Part shown: piece by piece, positions 1 to 5,204 of the stretch
Position numbering within the stretch: position 1 is the first letter of the stretch
Layout: the number at the start of each line of letters is the position of its first letter
DNA from: Hyphomicrobium_A sp039933175
GTDB lineage: Bacteria; Pseudomonadota; Alphaproteobacteria; Rhizobiales; Hyphomicrobiaceae
Reading direction: 5' to 3'
NCBI GenBank assembly: GCA_039933175.1
Contig: JBDTOR010000085.1
Coordinates: forward strand, 1 to 9,897
Length of the DNA stretch: 9,897 nt
Notes under the pieces: generated by a model
The model's input: the letters and a program-made list of their open reading frames with translations, nothing else
Database searches by the model: none
Told to the model about the DNA's origin: nothing
Program-made: the position numbers and the translations under genes

Positions 1-2137
1 CCAGCAGGAAGCGGATGCAGCGGCCCTGCGCCGTCGTCAGCAGCACGTCGTTGCCCGGCGTGCAGATGCGGACGGCGACGATTGAGTCGCCGTCGTCCAG
101 CTTCATGGCGATCTTGCCGTTGCGGTTGATGTTCTCGAAATCCGATAGCGCGTTACGGCGCACCTTGCCGGAGCGCGTGGCAAAGGCGAGCTGCAGCGTG
201 CCCCACGTCTCGGCGTCCTCGGGCAGCGGCAGGATCGAAGTGATGACCTCGCCCTGCGCCAGCGGCAGCAGGTTGACCAGCGCCTTGCCGACCGCGGTCG
301 GCGTCGACGCCGGCAGGCGCCACACCTTCATGCGGTAGCACATGCCGCGCGAGGAAAAGAACAGCACCGGGGTATGCGTCGAGGCGACGAACAGCGTGGT
401 GATAACGTCCTCTTCGCGCGTGCCGGCGCCCGAGCGTCCCTTGCCGCCGCGCCGTTGCGCACGATAGGTCGCCAGCGGCACGCGCTTGATGTAGCCCTTG
501 AGCGAGACGGTGACGACGCAGTCCTCGCGCTGGATGAGATCCTCGTCCTCGACGTCGCCGTCCATCTCGAGGATTTCGGTTTTGCGCGGCGTGGCGAACT
601 CGTCGCGGATGGTGGTCAGCTCGCCCCTGACGATCTCGACGATGCGCAGGCGCGACGCGAGGATGGCCAGGTATTCCTTGATCTCCTCGCCGATCTTCTT
701 CAACTCGTCGGCGATCTCGTCGCGGCCCAGGGCCGTGAGGCGGGCAAGGCGCAATTCGAGGATGGCCTTCGCCTGCTCCTCGGACAGCTTGTAGGTGCCG
801 TCGGCCGCCACCTTGTGGCGCGGGTCGGCGATGAGCATGACGAGCGGAGCGATATCGTGCGCCGGCCAGTCGCGCTCCATCAACTGCTCGCGCGCCACGG
901 CCGGGCTCGGCGCGTGGCGGATGAGCTTGATCACCTCGTCGATGTTGGCGACGGCAATAGCGAGACCGACCAACACGTGCGCCCGGTCGCGCGCCTTGTT
1001 GAGCAGGAACTTGGTGCGGCGCGAGACCACCTCCTCGCGGAAATTGGTGAACGCCTCGACCATGTCCTTGAGATTGAGGCTCTCCGGCCGACCGCCGTTG
1101 ATCGCCAGCATGTTGGCGCCGAACGTCGTCTGCAGATCGGAAAAGCGGTAGAGCTGGTTCAGCACCACGTCGGCCACGGCATCGCGCTTCAATTCGATGA
1201 CGATGCGCATGCTTTCGCGGTTGGTCTCGTCCCAGATATCGGCAATGCCTTCGACGCGCTTTTCGCGCACCAGGTCGGCGATCTTCTCTATCAGCGTCTT
1301 CTTGTTGATCTGGTAGGGGATCGCCGAGACGATCAGCGCCTCGCGATCCTTGCGCACCTGCTCGACCTCGACCCTGGCACGCATGAGAATGGAGCCGCGG
1401 CCCTTGTGATAGGCGGCGAGGATGCCGGCGCGGCCGATGATAAGGCCGCCGGTCGGGAAGTCCGGGCCCTGCACGATCTGGCACAGCTCGTCGATGGAGA
1501 TCTCGGGATTTTCGAGGTGCGCCAGGCACGCGTCGATCACTTCGCCGAGGTTGTGCGGAGGAATGTTGGTCGCCATGCCGACGGCGATGCCGCCGGCTCC
1601 GTTGACCAGCAGGTTGGGGAACTTCGCCGGCATCACCGACGGCTCAAGCAGGCGGTCGTCGTAGTTCGGCTTGAAGTCGACCGTGTCCTTGTCGAGGTCA
1701 TCGAGCAGGTATTGCGCGATCTTCGACAGGCGCGCCTCGGTGTAGCGTTCGGCGGCAGGCGGGTCGCCGTCGACCGAGCCGAAGTTGCCCTGGCCGTCGA
1801 TCAGCGGCACGCGCAGCGAAAATTCCTGCGCCATGCGCACCAGCGCATCGTAGATGGCAAGGTTACCGTGCGGATGGAAGTCGCCCATCGTGTCGCCCAC
1901 GACCTTGGACGACTTCATGTGCTTCTTGTTCCAGTCGAGCCCCAGCCGCTGCATGGCGTAGAGGATGCGCCGGTGCACGGGCTTGAGGCCGTCGCGCACG
2001 TCGGGCAGCGCGCGCGAGACGATGACGCTCATCGCGTACTCGAGGTACGAGCGTTTCATCTCTTCGGCGAGCGTAATGGGTCGGATGTCGCTCGGCTCTT
2101 TGCCGCCGGGCGTCTTTTCGTCGGTGCTGTCGGCCAC
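1..2137 (-). CDS. gyrA: DNA gyrase subunit A, N-terminal ~712 residues (3' end off the left edge)
   Basis: GyrA is the breakage-reunion subunit of DNA gyrase, which with GyrB introduces negative supercoils using ATP. The minus-strand frame reads VADSTDEKTPGG, then the invariant alphaproteobacterial block RPITLAEEMKRSYLEYAMSV and DGLKPVHRRILYAM. The catalytic tyrosine lies in AAERYTEARL at residue 132 (E. coli Tyr122). The GyrA box QRRGGKG that opens the C-terminal DNA-wrapping pinwheel is at residues 561-567 (bases 437-457). The family is usually 870-930 residues, so roughly 200 C-terminal residues lie outside the window. I chose the GTG at 2137 because the protein then starts as VADST, a typical GyrA beginning. 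No strong Shine-Dalgarno precedes it, and an in-frame GTG farther upstream is possible. The quinolone-region loop is HPHGNLAIYD rather than HPHGDSAVYD (see findings). The identification is secure; the exact start is not. Confidence 0.97.
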   Translation of the reverse strand, partial: MADSTDEKTPGGKEPSDIRPITLAEEMKRSYLEYAMSVIVSRALPDVRDGLKPVHRRILYAMQRLGLDWNKKHMKSSKVVGDTMGDFHPHGNLAIYDALVRMAQEFSLRVPLIDGQGNFGSVDGDPPAAERYTEARLSKIAQYLLDDLDKDTVDFKPNYDDRLLEPSVMPAKFPNLLVNGAGGIAVGMATNIPPHNLGEVIDACLAHLENPEISIDELCQIVQGPDFPTGGLIIGRAGILAAYHKGRGSILMRARVEVEQVRKDREALIVSAIPYQINKKTLIEKIADLVREKRVEGIADIWDETNRESMRIVIELKRDAVADVVLNQLYRFSDLQTTFGANMLAINGGRPESLNLKDMVEAFTNFREEVVSRRTKFLLNKARDRAHVLVGLAIAVANIDEVIKLIRHAPSPAVAREQLMERDWPAHDIAPLVMLIADPRHKVAADGTYKLSEEQAKAILELRLARLTALGRDEIADELKKIGEEIKEYLAILASRLRIVEIVRGELTTIRDEFATPRKTEILEMDGDVEDEDLIQREDCVVTVSLKGYIKRVPLATYRAQRRGGKGRSGAGTREEDVITTLFVASTHTPVLFFSSRGMCYRMKVWRLPASTPTAVGKALVNLLPLAQGEVITSILPLPEDAETWGTLQLAFATRSGKVRRNALSDFENINRNGKIAMKLDDGDSIVAVRICTPGNDVLLTTAQGRCIRFLL

Positions 2138-2453
2138 GATTTTGTGCTGTCCGCTGATAGCGCGACGCACGCCGGTCGGGCGTGCGTCGGAGGGATCGGA
2201 ATCTCTCTGGAGAGTACCCCAATTCGCCGCCCCGGTGCAATGCGCGCGACGCTATGCAGCGGGGCTGGCGACGGGATAATTCCGCTTGATTTTTCCGTAA
2301 CTTAGAGGCGCCGGAAAAACTGCCATGCACCCGGACAGGCGACTTGTGCGCGACACAGGGAGGGGCTACATGCCGTGAGGCGGCAGCATGGTTAATGCAA
2401 GCTTGCCGACCGGGGCCGCGAGGCGGACCGGAGACCGGATGAAGGAGAGTTCG
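2138..2453. other. Divergent intergenic region between gyrA and the PRC-barrel gene
   Basis: This 316 bp gap must hold the promoters of both divergent genes; no small gene is supported in it. Visible structures are an 11-bp perfect hairpin in the gyrA leader (2163-2189), an inverted repeat TTTTTCCG/CGGAAAAA at 2290-2297 and 2312-2319 with a 14-nt gap, and a short TGCCG/CGGCA hairpin at 2371-2385. On the minus strand TTGCAC (2240-2235) is followed 18 nt later by TACTCT (2216-2211), a weak sigma70-like candidate for gyrA. No convincing promoter was found for the plus-strand gene. Confidence 0.6.
2163..2189 (-). promoter_or_regulatory. Perfect 11-bp hairpin in the gyrA leader
   Basis: CGACGCACGCC (2163-2173) pairs without mismatch with GGCGTGCGTCG (2179-2189) across a 5-nt loop. 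It ends 25 nt upstream of the gyrA GTG. No T-run follows on the minus strand, so it does not resemble an intrinsic terminator. If transcription starts upstream of about 2190, it would be a stable leader stem-loop. A role in gyrA expression is inference only. Confidence 0.5.
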
Positions 2454-3185
2454 ATGCACAGAGGCGTGTTGGCCATGGCGGCCGTCGTAGCGGTATGGAC
2501 GCTGCCGGCCTTTGCCCAGACGGCCACCGTTGCGCAGGACGTGTTTCTGACGACGCAGGGCGACGGCCAGTATCTCGCCAAGGATCTCTTGCTCGGCGCC
2601 AAGGTGCATAACGCCGATGGCGTGATCGTCGGCGACGTCGAGGATCTGATCCTCAACGCCGACAACCAGGTGCAGGGCGTCGTCATGGGCGTCGGCGGCT
2701 TTGCCGGCTTCGGCGAGAAGCGCGTCGGCGTCACGCTGTCGGCGCTGCAGATCAAGCACGAGAACGGCATCGTCACCGTGACGCTGCCGCAGGCGACGAA
2801 GGAGACGCTCGACGCGCTTCCCGCCTTCGAGCGCAAGACGCCGCCGAAGTCGCTCGTCGACCGCGCAATCGAGAAGGCGAAGGAGCTTTCCGACAAGGGC
2901 TCGGTGACGGCCAAGGAAGCCTACGAGAAGGCCAAGGTGGAAGCCGGCCCGGCCATCGAGAAGGCGAGCGAGGCGGCCAAGAAGACCTATGAGGAGAGCG
3001 TGAAGCCGGCGCTGGAGAAGGCGGGCGAAGCGACCAAGGACGCTTACGACGCGGCCAAGAAGGCGATGGATGCGCCGCCGGCCGACAAGCCCGCGACGAC
3101 AACGGAAGCCCCGGCAGCCGAACCAGCGGCACCGGCGACGCCGCCCGCCGACGCTCCGAAAGAGACGCCGCCCGCGCAGCCCTGA
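2454..3185 (+). CDS. Exported PRC-barrel protein with amphipathic helical repeats and Pro/Ala tail
   Basis: The start is the ATG at 2454, preceded by the strong ribosome site GAAGGAGAG (2441-2449). An upstream in-frame ATG at 2388 would only add 22 residues before the signal peptide. The 243-residue product begins with a signal peptide, MHRGVLAMAAVVAVWTLPAFA, with likely cleavage after residue 21. Residues ~40-120 resemble a PRC-barrel: LGAKVHNADGVIVGDVEDL, then a VQGVVMGVGGF strand and EKRVGVTLSAL. Residues ~130-207 are rich in Ala, Lys and Glu with recurring units of the type YE..K..PAIEKASEAAK, predicted to form amphipathic helices. Residues ~208-243 are a disordered Pro/Ala/Thr tail. PRC-barrels are small beta-barrels that usually mediate protein contacts; exported alphaproteobacterial versions mostly lack an assigned role. 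The helical part could contact membrane or cell wall. It is monocistronic and closed by the terminator at 3216-3243. Confidence 0.88.
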   Translation: MHRGVLAMAAVVAVWTLPAFAQTATVAQDVFLTTQGDGQYLAKDLLLGAKVHNADGVIVGDVEDLILNADNQVQGVVMGVGGFAGFGEKRVGVTLSALQIKHENGIVTVTLPQATKETLDALPAFERKTPPKSLVDRAIEKAKELSDKGSVTAKEAYEKAKVEAGPAIEKASEAAKKTYEESVKPALEKAGEATKDAYDAAKKAMDAPPADKPATTTEAPAAEPAAPATPPADAPKETPPAQP

Positions 3186-3215
3186 TCGGCACGCGCGTCA
3201 CCCGGCAGAAACAAA

Positions 3216-3243
3216 AAGAGCCCCGCAGCGATGCGGGGCTCTT
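3216..3243. terminator. Bidirectional intrinsic terminator between convergent genes
   Basis: AAGAGCCCCGCA and TGCGGGGCTCTT form a perfect 12-bp stem closed by a GCGA (GNRA-type) tetraloop. On the minus strand the stem runs into TTTTTGTTT, an excellent U-tract for the gene at 3270-4118. On the plus strand the tail is CTTCGTTTA, weaker but still able to end the PRC-barrel transcript. It lies between the stop codons of the two convergent genes. Confidence 0.9.
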
Positions 3244-3269
3244 CGTTTATGCGGATCGTGGTGAGCGGC

Positions 3270-4118
3270 TTAGCGGCCGAACACGCAGACAGTGGCCGGG
3301 CCCTTGATCAAGTTGAGGCCGAGCGTCTGCCGATACGTCAAGTCGACGCGATCGATGGCGCGACGCTCGCCGCGCAGATCGAGCGGAGGCGTCTCATCGC
3401 CGTCGCCGATCTTCTTGCGCACCTGCAGCTGGTCAGGCGGCCCGCGCTCGTAGACGACCGTAAGGTCCATGATCTCGATCTTGCTGCCGCGCACGCGCAA
3501 CTGGATGGCGCTGAAGCGGCCTTCGCGCCGTCCGACCTTGATGGAATCCCGATCGGGTTTGATCCCGACCTTGTTGCAGCCGAGTTCCTCCCAGCGCGCC
3601 ATCGGCGGCGGGGGCGGCGGCGGCATGTCGCGCAGACCGAACACGGCAACCTTGGCACGGCCGCGGAAGCTCGGACGCGAGCGATAGGTGATATCGATGC
3701 GGTCGATGGAACGGTCGCCCCAGCCGAACTGGATCGGCCGCGTGCGGCCACCGGCGCGGATGAACTCGCGCACGCGCACGTCCTGCGGCGGACCGCGGTT
3801 GAAGATCACCTTGAGGTCGAGGATCTCGACGTCGTTGTCGCGCACTTCCAGCGCCAGCGCGCTGAAGCGGCCCTCGCGGCGGCCGACGCGGATCACGTCG
3901 CGGTCGACGCCGAAGCCGACGGTCTGCTCGCCGAGAAGGTCCCATTGCTCGCGACCGCGATCGGGGCCGCGTCCTGGAGGTCCGGGAGGGCCGCGGTCGC
4001 GATCGAAGCCGGGGCCAGGCCCGTGGTCGCGGTCGCGCGGCTGCGCCGACGCCACGTCGACGCTCAGCGAGAAGACGAGTAGTGCCAAGAGAGGCGCCAT
4101 AATGGATCGCCGGAACAT
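3270..4118 (-). CDS. Secreted protein with two tandem copies of one beta-rich domain (unknown function)
   Basis: The ATG at 4118 is chosen for its ribosome site AGGGGAG (4131-4125) 6 nt upstream and because a signal peptide follows at once (MFRRSIMAPLLALLVFSLS, cleavage near VASA at residue 25). The 282-residue product has an Arg/Asp/Gly/Pro-rich linker (26-57), domain 1 (59-161), a seven-proline hinge (166-172) and domain 2 (176-281). The domains align along their length: W..LG...VG...DRD.I.VGRREGRFSA, then an EI.DL.V.F/Y.RGPP segment, then DRSIDRIDITYR/ERRAIDRVDLTYR, ending A.V.VFG. The decapeptide VGRREGRFSA is identical in both. The pattern suggests beta-sandwich domains and faintly recalls DUF2541-type secreted proteins, but I cannot confirm the family. 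It probably acts in the periplasm or outside the cell. No catalytic signature is visible. Confidence 0.85.
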   Translation of the reverse strand: MFRRSIMAPLLALLVFSLSVDVASAQPRDRDHGPGPGFDRDRGPPGPPGRGPDRGREQWDLLGEQTVGFGVDRDVIRVGRREGRFSALALEVRDNDVEILDLKVIFNRGPPQDVRVREFIRAGGRTRPIQFGWGDRSIDRIDITYRSRPSFRGRAKVAVFGLRDMPPPPPPPMARWEELGCNKVGIKPDRDSIKVGRREGRFSAIQLRVRGSKIEIMDLTVVYERGPPDQLQVRKKIGDGDETPPLDLRGERRAIDRVDLTYRQTLGLNLIKGPATVCVFGR

Positions 4119-4136
4119 ATTGAACTCCCCTAGATG

Positions 4137-4153
4137 GGCGGGAACCTCCCGCC
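4137..4153 (-). promoter_or_regulatory. Leader hairpin just upstream of the ribosome site of the two-domain gene
   Basis: GGCGGGA (4137-4143) pairs perfectly with TCCCGCC (4147-4153) across a 3-nt loop. It sits 5 nt upstream of the AGGGGAG ribosome site on the minus strand. It could affect translation or mRNA stability; this is inference from position alone. Confidence 0.4.
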
Positions 4154-4231
4154 AGCGCGGTGACAAAGCCCAGCTTGCGGGCGTTCGTCGACAAAAATGT
4201 GATAGCTGAGCGCGGATGAACGCAGGCTGCA

Positions 4232-4246
4232 CGCGAACCGTTCGCG
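4232..4246. promoter_or_regulatory. Perfect palindrome, candidate operator
   Basis: CGCGAAC-C-GTTCGCG is a perfect inverted repeat with 7-bp arms and one central base. It lies ~115 bp upstream of the ATG of the two-domain secreted gene, a plausible place for a dimeric regulator. It is not the GTTC-N7-GTTC SOS box. No regulator can be named. Confidence 0.35.
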
Positions 4247-4360
4247 CTAACACCACGATAAACAAAGAGGATCACTACAGGCCGGAAAGTCTGTTATTCC
4301 GCACCGGCGCGAAGTCGTTGCGCGCTGCAAGGAACGCCGCGGCATCACCGGCCCCAGACA

Positions 4361-4389
4361 AAAAATGTCCCGGAGCGAGCTCCGGGACA
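4361..4389 (-). terminator. Intrinsic terminator of ssb
   Basis: TGTCCCGGA (4366-4374) pairs with TCCGGGACA (4381-4389), a 9-bp perfect stem around GCGAGC. Read on the minus strand it is followed directly by TTTTTTG, a good U-tract. It lies ~50 nt past the ssb stop codon, on the right strand and at the right distance. Confidence 0.88.
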
Positions 4390-4441
4390 GGTAGACGGGT
4401 AGACGGGAAAACGCGTGGCCGTGAATGACGTGACGCGTGGC

Positions 4442-4945
4442 TTAGAAAGGGATCTCGTCGTCGAGCTGCTTGTCGAAGTTACCGCCGCTCTTGGCAGCGC
4501 CGCCGCCCGAGCGGGCCGCAGCGCGGGGAGCGTCGGAATAACCGCTGTCGCCGCCGCCGTAGTCGGACTGGCCGCCTTCCGACATGCCGCCGGAGCGGCC
4601 GTCGAGCATCGTCAGGTTGCCGTTGAAGCCCTGCAGCACGACCTCGGTCGAGTAGCGGTCCTGGCCGTCCTGGCCCTGCCACTTGCGGGTCTGCAATTGG
4701 CCCTCGATGAACACCTTGGCGCCCTTCTTCAGGTACTGCTCGGCGATCTTGCAGAGGTTCTCGTTGAAGATGACGACCGAGTGCCACTCGGTCTTCTCGC
4801 GCTTCTCGCCGGTCGACTTGTCGCGCCAGGATTCGGAGGTGGCGATGCGCAGGTTGGCGATCGGGCGTCCGTCCTGGGTACGGCGGATTTCCGGGTCCTT
4901 GCCGAGATTGCCGACCAGGATCACCTTGTTGACCGAACCAGCCAT
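4442..4945 (-). CDS. ssb: Single-stranded DNA-binding protein SSB
   Basis: SSB coats single-stranded DNA during replication, recombination and repair and recruits partner proteins through its acidic tail. The ATG at 4945 gives MAGSVNKVILVGNLGKDPE, the standard SSB beginning, with ribosome site GAGGAG (4959-4954) 8 nt upstream. A longer reading from 5047 has no such support. The 167-residue product has an OB-fold (residues ~1-110) with the expected DNA-stacking aromatics W40, W54, F60 and W89. A Gly/Ser-rich flexible linker (~115-157) follows, and the tail is DDEIPF, matching the conserved C-terminal interaction peptide. Length is typical. Upstream lies an SOS box (5134-5148), indicating LexA control; downstream is a strong terminator, so it is probably transcribed alone. 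Confidence 0.98.
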   Translation of the reverse strand: MAGSVNKVILVGNLGKDPEIRRTQDGRPIANLRIATSESWRDKSTGEKREKTEWHSVVIFNENLCKIAEQYLKKGAKVFIEGQLQTRKWQGQDGQDRYSTEVVLQGFNGNLTMLDGRSGGMSEGGQSDYGGGDSGYSDAPRAAARSGGGAAKSGGNFDKQLDDEIPF

Positions 4946-5133
4946 GCCTTGCACTCCTCGCATTTCGCGCGCCGCGTTGCAGCGCCAATCATCCATGTTG
5001 ACCAAAGCGTCTCGCCGGATGCCGGCCGCGCCCATGATGAGTCGCACTCACAACACTAACCCGGACCCTAACCCATCGCGGCGCCCTCGCTGCGCCCTTT
5101 GGGCCGGTTGTCCACGCCTAAACGCGACGCTAC

Positions 5134-5148
5134 GTTCTACATATGTTC
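5134..5148. promoter_or_regulatory. Alphaproteobacterial LexA (SOS) box upstream of ssb
   Basis: GTTCTACATATGTTC is an exact match to the direct-repeat SOS box GTTC-N7-GTTC (GAAC-N7-GAAC on the other strand) known for alphaproteobacterial LexA. It lies 189 bp upstream of the ssb ATG in an AT-richer island. On the minus strand it falls just after a possible -10, where bound repressor would block initiation. ssb is a known SOS member in several bacteria, which supports the call. Confidence 0.8.
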
Positions 5149-5150
5149 TA

Positions 5151-5179
5151 TAATTAGGACGCCGCGGTCACCTTGGCAA
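5151..5179 (-). promoter_or_regulatory. Possible sigma70-type promoter of ssb, abutting the SOS box
   Basis: On the minus strand TTGCCA (5179-5174) is followed 17 nt later by TAATTA (5156-5151), with the LexA box immediately downstream around the expected start site. The -10 match is weak. The -35 lies inside an 11-bp palindrome CCTTGGCAAGG (5171-5181). On the opposite strand a perfect TATAAT occupies 5149-5154, but without a good -35. Confidence 0.3.
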
Positions 5180-5204
5180 GGGCTGCTGACCGAGCACCAA
5201 CAGA

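Larger units (their letters stand above)
4119..4441. other. Intergenic region between ssb and the two-domain secreted gene
   Basis: This 323 bp stretch, between two genes on the same strand, holds the ssb terminator (4361-4389), a 15-bp palindrome (4232-4246) and a leader hairpin close to the downstream ribosome site (4137-4153). It should contain the promoter of the gene at 3270-4118, but no clear -35/-10 pair was found. A 70-codon plus-strand reading frame here runs through the terminator stem and has no ribosome site or recognisable product, so I do not call it a gene. Confidence 0.6.

Noticed and set aside
374..2305. 643-codon plus-strand open frame antisense to gyrA
   Set aside because: Its composition (Asp/Val/Arg/His-rich, no recognisable domain) is what the complement of a high-GC gene produces. 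gyrA on the minus strand is unmistakable, and the frame has no ribosome site.
2388..2453. Earlier ATG for the PRC-barrel gene
   Set aside because: It would bury the signal peptide behind 22 polar residues, and the ATG at 2454 has a far better ribosome site.
4216..4428. 70-codon plus-strand frame between ssb and the two-domain gene
   Set aside because: It reads through the ssb terminator stem, has no ribosome site and matches no family I recognise.
4946..5047. N-terminal extension of SSB by 34 residues
   Set aside because: The ATG at 4945 has a strong GAGGAG site and gives the canonical MAGSVNKVILVGNLG start; the extension resembles nothing in SSB proteins.
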